From assembly GCA_030448185.1 (NCBI GenBank), contig JAUJNL010000050.1, positions 1 to 46,850 on the forward strand: 46,850 nt of DNA, given 5' to 3'. The position numbers were made by a program, and so were the translations under genes. Below are positions 18,290 through 27,698 of this stretch, piece by piece. Below the pieces are notes generated by a model. It saw only the letters and a list, made by a program, of their open reading frames with translations, was not told the origin of the DNA and ran no database searches. Numbering within the stretch: the stretch's first letter is position 1; every line of letters starts with the position of its first letter. Source of the stretch: Cytophagales bacterium (GTDB taxonomy: Bacteria; Bacteroidota; Bacteroidia; Cytophagales; 172606-1).

Positions 18290-19355
18290 AACCGTTAGGG
18301 ATCAGCTGAACCCGGAAGGAATCGATTTTTTCTCCCTGGTTGGTGAACCGGTACACCCAGCCGTTTTGCTTGTAGTTAAGCGCATCTGCTCCGTACAGAA
18401 TGTTCTCGACCGGGTCAATGCCAATACCATAAAAACTCTTCTTCACAATCGGGTTGTTAGCCGGTATACTTGTGGCGTTAATTGAAACGGCGTGTACTCC
18501 ACCGGCCAGGGTGAAATACAGCGTGTTTTTCTCCCGGTTAATGGAAAGATTGCCGGGCTTGCTCGTTTGTAAAGTACCCACATCCATGCGAGCTTCAATT
18601 GCCTTGGTCGCCGGAGTAATCCGGATCAGTTCGGCTTTGGTGCCTAGGTCAGCTGAATTGCTAAAATCGCCGTATTTGCCCCGGCACAGCACCCAGAGCT
18701 TTCCGTTGGCATCGGTTACCAACTGGGTGGGATGATCTCCCACGGATATTGTCTGCGAAACTTCATCAGTGGTGGTGTTGATTACGCTGATGGTATTGTC
18801 ATTGGTATAGCCGCCTGAGTTAGCCACAAAAGCCTCATTGCCCACAAGGGTGATGCCTTCGGGGCCTTTTCCCACGGGAATGTTTTTGGTGACTTGCAGC
18901 GTATTCAGGTCTACTACCACAACGGATGGGTTCCCGGTCAGGCCCCAGCTGGTCACGTACGCCTTTTTGCCGGCAGCAGCCAGGTAACGGCACTGTTCCA
19001 CTTTGTTTTCAATGGCTCCGATTGATTTAAAGGTACCAGCATCCACTACTTCAATTTTGTTGCTGTTGTTTACGACAATGTAGGCTTTGTCTTCGTGGAT
19101 GGTGAGGGATTGGGCCACGTCTCCGAGACTGCGGTTGTTTTCAGTTTCAAATACGTTAGGGATGACTTCTTTAGTAGTACGGTTAAAGAAAGAAATGCTG
19201 GCATTGCCATTGTTAAAAAGTCCTTCGTTAATAATAAAGGCGCCGCTGCTGTACTGCCCCTGGGGTGTCTGGCTGTCATCATCCTTGTCACAGGCATTCA
19301 GAGTGGTAAGTGCCAAAAGGAAACCAGCCCAACGGAGAAACAAATTTCGATTCAT
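18276..19355 (-). CDS. BtuG-like surface lipoprotein, YncE/DUF5074 beta-propeller
   Basis: The 359-residue precursor starts MNRNLFLRWAGFLLALTTLN with a lipobox Cys (LNAC) followed by DKDDD, an acidic run that fits a Bacteroidota surface-export signal. The rest is a seven-bladed YncE-like propeller with repeats such as AFIINEGLFNNGNASISFFN, GKGPEGITLVGNEAFVANSG, and GDHPTQLVTDANGKLWVLCR. BtuG proteins of this type capture cobalamin at the cell surface and pass it to BtuB. Position directly after btuB, downstream of a cobalamin riboswitch, supports this role. Intact, unlike the genes on both sides. Confidence 0.8.
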   Translation of the reverse strand: MNRNLFLRWAGFLLALTTLNACDKDDDSQTPQGQYSSGAFIINEGLFNNGNASISFFNRTTKEVIPNVFETENNRSLGDVAQSLTIHEDKAYIVVNNSNKIEVVDAGTFKSIGAIENKVEQCRYLAAAGKKAYVTSWGLTGNPSVVVVDLNTLQVTKNIPVGKGPEGITLVGNEAFVANSGGYTNDNTISVINTTTDEVSQTISVGDHPTQLVTDANGKLWVLCRGKYGDFSNSADLGTKAELIRITPATKAIEARMDVGTLQTSKPGNLSINREKNTLYFTLAGGVHAVSINATSIPANNPIVKKSFYGIGIDPVENILYGADALNYKQNGWVYRFTNQGEKIDSFRVQLIPNGFAFQ

Positions 19356-19398
19356 AGTGAATTTGGATTGAGGGAAAATGGATGGTTAAAAAAAAGGA

Positions 19399-21338
19399 TT
19401 ATTGAAGTTGATTGTTCCAGGCTATTTTTAAAGTCAGGTTATAATTTCTACCCGGCAGGGCCCGGTTGAGAATGCTCTGGTAGCGGGTATTGGTGATATT
19501 ATTAAGGTTAAACAGCAAAACAAGGTTGGTATTTCGCCAGGAAAAACTCCGGGATACACTACCATGTAGCAGGGCGTAGGCGGGTAGTGCGTAGAGGTTA
19601 TCTTCACTGGTATACCTTAAGCCCGTGTACTGAAGCTGCGTGGACAGCAGCCAGCCTTTCAGACTAGCCTGCAGAAACCCTACCCCGTTGTGGAGGGGGG
19701 TATTGAACAGTTGGGTTCCCGTCTGCCCCAGGATGTTCTGGTAAATCTGATCTTGAGTAGCCGGAGTAAAAGCGTATTGCAGGCCGGTCTCCATATTCCA
19801 TCCGGGGGAAGCGGTCCGGTATTTAACCATTCCTTCCAGTCCCCGGCTGTAGACCCGCATTAAGTTTCTGGCCGACCAATGGTTATTCTGATTAGGGGTC
19901 CAATCAATCCAATGATTTACCCAGTACTGGTAGTGGGTGAGTTCAGCCGAAAACTTTCCCTTGTTGCCCTGCCGTTCGAAAGCCAGCCCGGCTTCCCCGC
20001 CGATGCCGTCTTCCGGACGCAATTCAGGATTGCCTCCGTTCACCCAGTAACGGTCATTCAGCGTAGGTACGCGGTAATTGCGGGAAAGAGACGTTTTGAA
20101 AACGAGCCGCGAGGACTGATGCTGATAGAGACTGTATTCACTGCCCAGGGATGGGGCTAAAGGAGGATTGAAACCCGTTACCAATGCCTGCCGGATATTG
20201 AGGGAAGTAAGCCAGCGGGGAGTCACCTGATAGCGAATCAATACAAACACGTCGGCCCGGTTTTCTTTAATCCGGCGGACGTAGCCATCGACCCGGGAGT
20301 TGAAATGGGTGATTTCCCCGCCGGCCCTTACCCATAAATTGTGTCTCAGGGCCACTTCGTGCTCCACCTTCGCCAGATAGCGTTTCGTGGCTGCGTAGGA
20401 ATCCGTAGAAATGCTGGGTTTCAGGTAATGCAGCACGTCGTGTACGTACCCCAGTTTCAGCTGCGTCAAACCGTACCCCGACTGGCGGGTGTACTCCCTA
20501 CGATCCGCAGGTTGCGGTCATCCTGGGTTTCATCGTTCTGCCGTACACTCATCGTAGGCTGAATATCCCGGAGGTTGTCGTGGTACCAGGCATAAAGGGC
20601 CAGGCGACTTTTGGGACTGGCTTGATACACGATATCCTGTAACAATCCGGTTTGGATAAATCCGGCGTTTGCCTGGCGTTCGGTGGGCGTCCCGAAACGG
20701 GAAGTATTGCGAAACGGAAAGTTATTGGCCGATTGCATCCAGTATAATCTGGTTCGGGTGGTCCATGATCCCTGCCGTAAGCAGCCGAAGCCTGCGTGCC
20801 GAAGGTCCGGAAACTTCCCGCCTGTTGTAACAAGCTTGCAGTATATCCCTTCATCGGCTTTAGTTCCGTGTTGAGATGAATGCTGCCGCCAATGGCATCG
20901 CTTCCGTAAAGGGCACTGGCTCCTCCCACCTGAACGGAAATCTGGTCGAAGGCAAAAGGGCGGCAGAATGGAGAAAGTCGGATTGCCCGGCCGTGGGTGA
21001 ATTAATGTTAAGGCCATTCCAAAGTACGGCCGTATGGCTGGCACTGCTGCCCCGGAAAGAAACGGATGCCAACATCCCATTCCCGTAAGACTTCAGGTTA
21101 AGGGGAACTTGCCGGCTGAGGAGTTCTCCCAGCGAGAGCGTAGGCTGGAGTTGCTTCAGCGTGGAATCGAGACGGTATACTTTGGTGCCAGCTGCGTATT
21201 TTCCTTGCCCATTCCGTACACGGTTACTTCTTTCAGGTCCACCCGTTGCAAAGTGTCTTGTCCTGAACCCATGAGGGTCGATACATAAAAAAGATAAGGA
21301 GCAGTGGTAGTAAGGCGGCGGTAATTTTTTTTTCTCAT
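19399..21338 (-). pseudogene. btuB: BtuB-type TonB-dependent cobalamin receptor, several frameshifts
   Basis: The 5' frame reads MRKKNYRRLTTTAPYLFYVS and then VDLKEVTVYGMGKENTQLA. A second frame gives the plug domain (LGELLSRQVPLNLKSYGNGM, VSFRGSSASHTAVLWNGLNI) and a third SVQVGGASALYGSDAIGGSI. Beta-barrel strands follow in a further frame, then an open stretch of 356 codons reaching the C-terminal RALPGRNYNLTLKIAWNN. Breaks are near 21190, 20910, 20790 and 20470. The receptor would have moved B12 across the outer membrane with TonB energy. The first cistron after the cobalamin riboswitch; it ends 43 bases before the btuG-like gene. Confidence 0.85.
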
Positions 21339-21494
21339 AGTAGGCATGTGCTGCGTAACGTACTATGAGCTTGCGGGCTTGGAGGCAGAAAAAGATACGG
21401 TTTGCTGCCAACCAAGGAATAAGGTTCCTGAGTCGGCTACAGTAAACAAACAATACTTCTTTCAGCCGCTTTTCACCGAAAGCTCTGGACAATT

Positions 21495-21745
21495 GACTCC
21501 ATGGCAGGTCTCCTGGCTTTGCCCGTCGGCCGCCTTCCCATCGGTAACAAAACACCAATAGTGGCTTTCGAGGACCGCGCCGTTTACGAATAAATGCTTG
21601 CTAGTTGAATAGGACTGGTGCTAACATCCTGCTTAACATAAAAGCATTTATTTATAACAAGACTTACAGTTGCGGGGACAGCACCGGATTTGCACCGGAT
21701 TTCCCTTTTAATCAGTGCGTATGAGCACTGACACCATTGAGCGGC
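21495..21745 (-). ncRNA. cobalamin riboswitch
   Basis: Read on the minus strand, the core GGGAAATCCGGTGCAAATCC (about 21710-21690) is followed by GCTGTCCCCGCAACTGTAAG, both diagnostic of the adenosylcobalamin-type riboswitch. The B12 box GCCAGGAGACCTGCC lies at 21503-21517, preceded by GGGAAGGC. A hairpin GTCAGTGCTCATACGCACTG at the 5' side fits an outer stem. It lies about 160 bases before the btuB start and should switch off the btuB-btuG-cobU operon when B12 is plentiful. All conserved elements look intact. Confidence 0.93.
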
Positions 21746-22049
21746 GCAAAGGTAGAAATAGTTGGGGGATTGGCAAGGAAGCTGACTTAATTCATCGGCG
21801 CCAGTAAGACAACTGGCAGGTGGCGGAATGGCAAGGGAAACCATTGCGGGTAACGGTGGGGTACCCTACCCTGCTTTGGGCAAGCAGAAAAGCTGAAAAA
21901 GAATAATGCTGTTACCAATCAGTTATCACAGTCAATACTCGCTTACCAACTCAAACCAAACTAACCCTTGCTTAGGTCATTGGGCGTAAACTCGTTAAAA
22001 GTATTGTCAGAATAAAAAACCAGGATCCGTTCAATTCTTTTGGCTGATT
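21746..22049. other. intergenic upstream of the riboswitch
   Basis: Should contain the promoter of the cobalamin operon and the end of the XRE gene unit. A GC-rich quasi-palindrome (GGGGTACCCTACC, about 21857) is present. Nothing else recognised. Confidence 0.35.
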
Positions 22050-22380
22050 TCAGGAGTAAGAGAAATCAGCGCTGTGCTTTTCGGCTTCCTCGCGGTTAAC
22101 CGGTTGATTGGGAAGCATGGAGGACGCTACTTCCACTTTTTCCGGCATTACAAATCTCCTTTCGTTGGCCGGGCTTTTTAGGGGAGTGCCTTCTTCCAGG
22201 AACCAATCCGTGCCCAGTTCCGGAAAGCGGCGCATAATTTTCTGAATTATCTCCAGGCTAGGTTTATTACGGCCGGAAAGAATATGCGAAATGCTGGAAC
22301 GCTGAACCCCAATTTCATCGGCAAACCTGGGAGGGTGTCAGGTTCTTAATCGAAAGCAATTCTTTGATCTTATCGTTCAT
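22050..22380 (-). pseudogene. XRE-family HTH regulator, one-base frameshift
   Basis: MNDKIKELLSIKNLTPSQ leads into a stop because of one extra G in CCCAGGTTTGCC. Removing it restores FADEIGVQRSSISHILSGRN and KPSLEIIQKIMRRFPELGTD, a textbook HTH_3 domain, then WFLEEGTPL and a linker of 40 residues (110 codons in all). The restored protein would be a small cytoplasmic DNA-binding repressor. The single indel could be a real mutation or a sequence error. The upstream region is strongly AT-rich. Confidence 0.75.
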
Positions 22381-22541
22381 CTCTTTTGCACATTTATACA
22401 AATGTATAAATAAAGATGAAGAAAGTAAATTTATTAATGTGTATTTACGTTTGCACAATGTTAAATAACATGTAAATTGATAAATGTAATATGTGTTTAA
22501 TTGTAAATAGTATATATGTAAATTTTGTGTATATGTTCAAT

Positions 22542-23035
22542 TTAAGTAGCTGCTATTTTTTTCAGCCTTTCTACTATTGTAAACACCGCCGGGCAAATAG
22601 CTGTATTCTTCAGTGTGATGTTCAATAACTGGTGAAATTTCTTCCGGTCAGTATGCGGATACTCTCGGCAGGCGGTTGGCCTTGATTCATATACCTGACA
22701 AGTATTATCAGGGGCCAGGAAGGGACAAGGGCGGTGTTTAATACGTAATCGTTGTCTTCATCCACGTGAAGATATTGTTCTATAAACTGGCCGGGTTTCA
22801 TCCGCAGGTGCCGGGCTACTCTTTCAATATCTTTCTGGTAAAAAATCGGACTGGTAGTTTTACAACAATTGGCACAGGTCAGACAATCGGTCCGCTCAAA
22901 TACATCTTCGTGCAGTTCGTGCACCAGATCATCGAGGTTGCGGGGCGACTGCTTTTTGAGCTTGTCAAATAATTTTTTAGTTGTCGGCTGTGCGTTTCCG
23001 GCTAACTTCTTTAACTGGTCAGGGGGCGGGTTCAT
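22542..23035 (-). pseudogene. YkgJ-family cysteine-cluster protein, one-base frameshift
   Basis: Intact up to DYVLNTA with the first cluster CLTCANCCKTTSP (residues 50-62) and the DIERVARHLRMKPGQF region. There one C is missing from a C run near 22733. With it restored the product continues PCPFLAPDNTCQVYESRPTA, CREYPH, and ends AICPAVFTIVERLKKIAAT, giving the complete set of about eight cysteines of this putative metal (Zn or Fe) binding family. The start codon overlaps the stop of the S1-domain gene (ATGA), so the two are translationally coupled. Function in the family is poorly defined. A single indel may be a sequencing error. Confidence 0.8.
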
Positions 23036-23883
23036 TCGGAAGCAATTAACCGGATGCCCTCCGGGTGCAGGGTGATTTTACGCTCTTTGTATAAACCGCC
23101 AATCGCCTTCTTGAATGTTTTCTTGCTCATTGGGAGCAGTTGCGTAATTTCTTCGGGCGTACTTTTATCAGTCAGCGGCAGAAAACCGCCGGACTGTTCC
23201 AGTTTTTCGGTCACCAGTCTCATGGCATCCTCAATTTCCCCGTATCCCGGTTTGCGTAGGGTAACATCAATCTTGCCGTCTTCCCGCATCTGCTTAATGA
23301 AACCAGGAAGCCGGGAACCAACGCTTAGCTCAGTAAAAACTTCATTCTGATACAGCATTCCTTCGTAACGATCATTAATAACGACTTTAATCCCAATCTG
23401 GGTAAATTCCCATACCAGCAACTGGGCCTGGTCGCCTTCCGCCAATGGAAAAGGACCTTTATCCAGATAGTCGCGAATCCGGGCCGTGGCTATTACCCGG
23501 TCCGTGGCGCGGTCCACCATTACCCGTACCAGGTAGGTCTTGCCCGGAATCATCCGTTCATACTGTTCCGAAAAAGGAACGAGTAAGTCCTTTTCAAGTC
23601 CCCAATCCAGAAAAACCCCGAATTTGTTGGCATCAACTACGCGCAGGGCGGCAAACTCTCCGGCTACTACCCTGGGTTCGGTAGTAGTCGCAATGAGGCG
23701 GTCTTCAGAATCGCGGTAAATAAATACCCGTAGGAGATCACCTGCCTGCGTCCCTTCGGGAACGTAGCGGTTAGGCAGCAGAATTTCATCTTCCCCGGCC
23801 TTCAGGTAAATACCAAAATCGACCCGTTTAATTACTTCAAGTTCGTGATACTGCCCGACGGCTATATTTGATTTTCCGTTCAT
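23032..23883 (-). CDS. S1-domain RNA-binding protein, CvfB/YitL type
   Basis: A 283-residue cytoplasmic protein; the ATG giving MNGKSNIAVGQYHEL was preferred to an upstream start that adds 33 unconserved residues. The order fits CvfB: tandem S1-like domains (VIKRVDFGIYLKAGEDEILL; FAALRVVDANKFGVFLDWGL; LVWEFTQIGIKVVINDRYEG), then a C-terminal winged helix (TPEEITQLLPMSKKTFKKAI, GGLYKERKITLHPEGIRLI). Such proteins bind RNA and affect virulence or translation in Firmicutes; the role in Bacteroidota is unknown. It overlaps the YkgJ gene by 4 bases. Confidence 0.9.
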   Translation of the reverse strand: MNGKSNIAVGQYHELEVIKRVDFGIYLKAGEDEILLPNRYVPEGTQAGDLLRVFIYRDSEDRLIATTTEPRVVAGEFAALRVVDANKFGVFLDWGLEKDLLVPFSEQYERMIPGKTYLVRVMVDRATDRVIATARIRDYLDKGPFPLAEGDQAQLLVWEFTQIGIKVVINDRYEGMLYQNEVFTELSVGSRLPGFIKQMREDGKIDVTLRKPGYGEIEDAMRLVTEKLEQSGGFLPLTDKSTPEEITQLLPMSKKTFKKAIGGLYKERKITLHPEGIRLIASE

Positions 23884-24026
23884 AAATAGGAAGCGGTTGG
23901 CTGATAGGAATTTGCTTTTGACCTTAATTTTGAAGTTTACACGATGGGTGAGGGTAAAACGCTTTCCTATCCTGCTATTCACCCGGTGAAGGGAACTGGG
24001 AATAGAAGCAAAAGGATTTGATGGCT

Positions 24027-24398
24027 TTAAAATAACTTGCCTAACCAGAGACCCGCTACTAATGAGCCCAAACCCAGCGCAAAACTTATTGCATCATACG
24101 CTAGGGCCAGTCCGGTGAACCCTGAAGAACCCATTTGCCAGTTTTCCCGGATAAGGGTAGAAAAGGTGCTGAATCCACCGCAGAACCCCGTAATTAGTAA
24201 ATTTTTATAAACCGTTTGTCCCAGGATAAGGTGTTCGGATTTGGCTACCATCCAGCCTACGATGAGGCAGCTGAGCACATTGGCTGCCAGCGTGCCTGCC
24301 GGAAAGAGTCCGGAATAGGGTGCTAATCCCTTCTGTAAAAAGAAGCGAACTAGGCTGCCGGCGCCGCCCCCCACAAATACGGCAATCCATGTTTTCAT
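24027..24398 (-). CDS. crcB: fluoride ion channel CrcB/Fluc
   Basis: A 123-residue inner-membrane protein with four hydrophobic segments. Motifs are GGGAGSLVRFFLQ (first helix), GTLAANVLSCLIVG (with the conserved Asn), and GFCGGFSTFSTLIRE (the Phe-box and central Na+ break). It exports fluoride as a dual-topology dimer. No fluoride riboswitch is evident just upstream. It is separated from the S1 gene by about 140 bases. Confidence 0.95.
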   Translation of the reverse strand: MKTWIAVFVGGGAGSLVRFFLQKGLAPYSGLFPAGTLAANVLSCLIVGWMVAKSEHLILGQTVYKNLLITGFCGGFSTFSTLIRENWQMGSSGFTGLALAYDAISFALGLGSLVAGLWLGKLF

Positions 24399-24471
24399 GT
24401 ACGCTGAGCTGTATAAGCTACAAAACAGGCAAATTTATAATTTTCTGCGGGTAAAAAGACTTTTCTCCGGG

Positions 24472-24732
24472 TCAGGCGTAGCGGCTTACTTTTCCCTTGC
24501 ATTCCCAATGACTCTTCCGGATAGCCCCGTCAGGCTCCCGCTGTATCCGGCGTACGTAACGTTCTCCTTTGATGGACCCGTCTTCAGCCCGCTTACCAAT
24601 ATATAAAGTAACCGCTTCGCCGGAGTCATTGGTGATAAAGGTGATGTCGTTTCCGCGGAATTGGTCATCAATACGGCTATCTGGCGGGTACATCTTGCTT
24701 AATTTTTCTTCAAGTTTCGGCTGTAATGGCAT
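24472..24732 (-). CDS. small conserved-looking hypothetical protein (86 aa)
   Basis: A charged soluble protein with a compact pattern: DDQFRGNDITFITNDSGEAV, TLYIGKRAEDGSIKGERYVR, then IQREPDGAIRKSHWECKGKV. The alternating hydrophobic pattern suggests a small beta barrel. It resembles small proteins common in Cytophagales that have no assigned function. Intact. It lies divergently from the dehydrogenase gene, whose promoter is between them. Confidence 0.65.
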   Translation of the reverse strand: MPLQPKLEEKLSKMYPPDSRIDDQFRGNDITFITNDSGEAVTLYIGKRAEDGSIKGERYVRRIQREPDGAIRKSHWECKGKVSRYA

Positions 24733-24770
24733 CGTAAATACCGTTTATTTCTTCCGTATATACGTAAAAG

Positions 24771-24800
24771 TTGACGAATGAGGTGACTCTTTTAAATTTG
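24771..24800 (+). promoter_or_regulatory. Bacteroidota-type promoter for the hydroxyacyl-CoA dehydrogenase gene
   Basis: TTG (24771-24773) and TAAATTTG (24793-24800) match the primary sigma consensus of Bacteroidota (-33 TTG, -7 TAnnTTTG) with a 19-base spacer. The predicted transcript start is about 20 bases before the ATG. Confidence 0.75.
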
Positions 24801-24828
24801 TCCGGAACAAACATCAAAATCATTATCA

Positions 24829-25719
24829 ATGGAAAAAGTAGCGGTAATCGGAAGCGGCACCATGGGAAATGGCATTGCCCACGTTTTTGCTCAAAAAGGG
24901 TTTGGGGTATCGCTGATCGACGTATCGGAAGGAGCGTTGCAAAAAGGATTGCAAACCATATCAACCAATCTGGACCGCCAGGTTAAAAAAGAACAGCTCA
25001 CGCCGGAGCAGAAGCAGGCTGCTCTGGAACGGATCATCCCGTATACTACCATGGCTGACGGACTACAGGACATTGTGCTGGTGGTGGAGGCCGCTACGGA
25101 AAATGTGGATATTAAACTGGGCATTTTCAGCCAGTTGGATGCGCTGTGTCCGCCGGGGACCATCCTGACTACCAATACGTCTTCCATTTCCATTACCCGG
25201 GTTGGTTCAGTGACCAAACGGCCCGAAAAAGTAATTGGCATGCATTTTATGAATCCCGTACCGGTGATGAAGTTAGTAGAGGTGATCCGGGGCTATGCTA
25301 CCTCCGACGCCACTGCCGCCCAGGTGATGGAGATTGCCAGGCAACTAGACAAAACTCCGGTGGAGGTAAATGATTATCCTGGTTTCGTAGCCAATCGCAT
25401 TCTGATGCCGATGATCAACGAAGCTATTTATACGCTGTACGAAGGTGTTGCCGGCGTAATGGAAATTGATACGGTAATGAAGCTGGGGATGGCGCATCCA
25501 ATGGGACCGTTGCAACTGGCGGATTTTATCGGTTTGGATGTGTGTCTGGCTATCCTGAGGGTGATGCACGAAGGACTGGGAAATCCAAAGTATGCGCCTT
25601 GTCCCCTGTTAGTTAATATGGTGCAGGCGGGACATTTAGGCAGCAAAGCGGGGATGGGGTTCTATCACTGGCAGAAAGAACATAAAGACCTGCATCCGGC
25701 ACCACGTTTCAGAAAGTAG
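24829..25719 (+). CDS. hbd: 3-hydroxybutyryl/3-hydroxyacyl-CoA dehydrogenase
   Basis: A 296-residue NAD(P)-dependent enzyme that interconverts 3-hydroxyacyl-CoA and 3-oxoacyl-CoA in butanoate, fatty-acid or phenylacetate metabolism. The Rossmann motif is VAVIGSGTMGNGIAHVFAQ at the start, with the acidic residue in LIDVS. Then comes VVEAATENVDIK, NTSSISITRVG, and the catalytic HFMNPVPVMKLVEVI (His of the His-Glu dyad). The C-terminal helical domain has DYPGFVANRILMPMINEAIY and HPMGPLQLADFIGLDVCLAI. Intact, normal length for the short form. It has its own promoter and terminator. Confidence 0.95.
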   Translation: MEKVAVIGSGTMGNGIAHVFAQKGFGVSLIDVSEGALQKGLQTISTNLDRQVKKEQLTPEQKQAALERIIPYTTMADGLQDIVLVVEAATENVDIKLGIFSQLDALCPPGTILTTNTSSISITRVGSVTKRPEKVIGMHFMNPVPVMKLVEVIRGYATSDATAAQVMEIARQLDKTPVEVNDYPGFVANRILMPMINEAIYTLYEGVAGVMEIDTVMKLGMAHPMGPLQLADFIGLDVCLAILRVMHEGLGNPKYAPCPLLVNMVQAGHLGSKAGMGFYHWQKEHKDLHPAPRFRK

Positions 25720-25720
25720 A

Positions 25721-25766
25721 ATTAAGGCCAGCCTAAATTAAATTTCTTATTTAGGCTGGCCTTAAT
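25721..25766. terminator. perfect 18-bp hairpin between converging genes
   Basis: Arms ATTAAGGCCAGCCTAAAT (25721-25738) and ATTTAGGCTGGCCTTAAT (25749-25766) are exact complements around a 10-base loop. It separates the dehydrogenase gene from convergent dapD and probably terminates both. Confidence 0.85.
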
Positions 25767-25777
25767 ATGCTAACATG

Positions 25778-26593
25778 TTAAACAGTTACGTTGTTTTCGC
25801 GTAGGGCCTCGTTGAGTGAGGTTTTTAAATCGGTACTGGGCTTGCGTTGTCCAATGATCAGGGCGCAGGGAACCTGGTAGTCACCGGCCGGAAACTTCTT
25901 CGTATAGCTACCCGGAATTACTACCGACCGTTCAGGGACTTCACCCGTATAAGTAACCGGAGTGCTGCCTGTGACATCAATAATTTTGGAACTTCCGGTT
26001 AGGGTAACCCCTGCTCCAAGCACTGCTTCTTTCCGGACTTTCACCCCTTCTACTAATATACAGCGTGAACCCACAAAAGCGCCGTCTTCAATAATAACCG
26101 GCGCTGCTTGTGGGGGTTCGAGTACCCCTCCTACTCCTACTCCACCACTTAAGTGTACCCTTTTGCCAATCTGGGCGCAGCTTCCCACGGTAGCCCAGGT
26201 ATCTACCATGGTTTCCGTATCTATATAGGCGCCAATGTTTACGTAGGAAGGCATTAAGATTACGCCTTTATTAATAAATGCTCCGTACCGGGCTACTGCT
26301 GGGGGAACCACCCATACGCCCAGCTGCTGGAACCCTTTTTTCAGGGGGATTTTGTCGTAATACTCGAATGGTTCAAGTTCGGTCACTTTCATAACTTGCA
26401 GCGGAAAATAAAGAATAACTGCTTTTTTGACCCATTCATTCACTTGCCACGTCCCGTCGGGCAATGGTTGGGCTACCCGGCGTAAACCCTTGTCCAATTC
26501 CTCAATAATGGTACGGATGGCTACTTCCGTGTTTCTTTCTTTCAGTAACTCCCGGTTTTGCCAGGCATTTTCAATCAATTGCTGTAATTCCAT
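25778..26593 (-). CDS. dapD: 2,3,4,5-tetrahydropyridine-2,6-dicarboxylate N-succinyltransferase
   Basis: Lysine/diaminopimelate pathway enzyme that succinylates tetrahydrodipicolinate. The ATG giving MELQQLIENAWQNRELL is preferred over an upstream start within the divergent gene region. The 271 residues have the N-terminal helical domain, GFQQLGVWVVPPAVARYGAF, and then a left-handed beta-helix of hexapeptide repeats: KGVILMPSYVNIGAYIDTET, VDTWATVGSCAQIGKRVHLS, GGVGVGGVLEPPQAAPVIIE and VGSRCILVEGV. Normal length, intact. The start lies 25 bases from the divergent glycosyltransferase start, so their promoters overlap the neighbouring coding regions. Confidence 0.97.
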   Translation of the reverse strand: MELQQLIENAWQNRELLKERNTEVAIRTIIEELDKGLRRVAQPLPDGTWQVNEWVKKAVILYFPLQVMKVTELEPFEYYDKIPLKKGFQQLGVWVVPPAVARYGAFINKGVILMPSYVNIGAYIDTETMVDTWATVGSCAQIGKRVHLSGGVGVGGVLEPPQAAPVIIEDGAFVGSRCILVEGVKVRKEAVLGAGVTLTGSSKIIDVTGSTPVTYTGEVPERSVVIPGSYTKKFPAGDYQVPCALIIGQRKPSTDLKTSLNEALRENNVTV

Positions 26594-26618
26594 GATTGGT
26601 TTGTACGTAGAATAAAAT

Positions 26619-27698
26619 ATGAATGATAAACAACAAATGGTCATTGCTTCAGTGCTCAAACCTATAAATGACCCCCGAATGTACGAAAAGCTGGGAATTT
26701 CGCTTTTTCGGACCGGAAAATATTGGGTTCACATTGTTGGTTTTTGTTCGAACAAACAAATGACGGACACAAACATCCGGTTTTATCCGGTTTACTGTTC
26801 AGAGCGTTTGTCACCTAAACGGCTGGGCGTGCCCTGGAAATTCTTCAAAATACTCCTTAAAGTTAAACCTAAAGTGATAGTAATACAAACCCATGAGTAT
26901 CTGTTAGTTACAGGTTTATACAAAATATTATTTGGCGGTAAAATAATATATGACATTCGGGAAAACTACCTGCGTAATATCTTATATACCAATGCGTTTC
27001 CTATGTTTGTCCGCCCCCTGCTTGCTGCGTTTGTTCGTGGTTATGAACGTTTGTCACGACTTTGGGTGGACCAATTTTGGCTGGCTGAGCGATGTTATGT
27101 TACCGAACTTTCTTTCGTCGGAGATAGATGCAGGGTGCTGGAAAACAAGTATCAGCCTCTCACTGAGGTAGCAGTAATTCCACGACGTAGCCCTTTTAAT
27201 TTGTTCTTTTCGGGCACTATTGCCGAGAGCTACGGCATCTACGAGGCAGTAGAACTTGCTAGGTCTCTTTTTGCTATTGATCACCGTTATAATCTGACGT
27301 TGATTGGCTCAGCCGACCGTCAGGAAGATCTGGACTACGTGCGGAAACATTCTGTCGAGAGTCCGTCTATAAAATTGGTTGGTATAGATAGGCCGGTGCC
27401 TCACCCGGATATTGTCAGGTATTATAAGAAGGCAGGGACTGGATTGTTGCCTTATCGCTTAAATAAAAATAATCAGGATTGTATTCCTACTAAGCTATAT
27501 GAGTATATCTATTATCAGATCCCTTTTATCATTTCCAATAATGTGTCTTGGGAGTCGTTCTGTAGACCTTTTGGCGGCTCTTTGTTGGTCGATTTTAGTC
27601 TGTATAATCCTCTGGATATTCATAATGCGACTCCCCTCCTCTCCTTTACTAATATATTTGATAAAGGTGTTTTATTATGGGGTATGACTAATATATAA
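26619..27698 (+). CDS. glycosyltransferase, GT4-like (GT-B fold)
   Basis: A 359-residue cytoplasmic or membrane-associated enzyme expected to transfer a sugar from a nucleotide donor to a cell-envelope polysaccharide. The N-terminal half has VIASVLKPINDPRMYEKLGI and KPKVIVIQTHEYLLVTGLYK; the C-terminal half has LFFSGTIAESYGIYEAVELA (donor-domain start), YNLTLIGSADR, IKLVGIDRPVPHPDIVRYYK and TGLLPYRLNKNNQDCIPTKL followed by YEY, the EX7E-like region with LYEY. The last 50 residues look ordinary. Acceptor unknown. Codon use and AT content are a little higher than in neighbours towards the 3' end. Confidence 0.85.
   Translation: MNDKQQMVIASVLKPINDPRMYEKLGISLFRTGKYWVHIVGFCSNKQMTDTNIRFYPVYCSERLSPKRLGVPWKFFKILLKVKPKVIVIQTHEYLLVTGLYKILFGGKIIYDIRENYLRNILYTNAFPMFVRPLLAAFVRGYERLSRLWVDQFWLAERCYVTELSFVGDRCRVLENKYQPLTEVAVIPRRSPFNLFFSGTIAESYGIYEAVELARSLFAIDHRYNLTLIGSADRQEDLDYVRKHSVESPSIKLVGIDRPVPHPDIVRYYKKAGTGLLPYRLNKNNQDCIPTKLYEYIYYQIPFIISNNVSWESFCRPFGGSLLVDFSLYNPLDIHNATPLLSFTNIFDKGVLLWGMTNI

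Noticed and set aside
20876..21561. Plus-strand open frames across the btuB remnant and riboswitch
   Set aside because: The minus strand here encodes recognisable BtuB segments and the cobalamin riboswitch; the plus-strand frames have no family resemblance.
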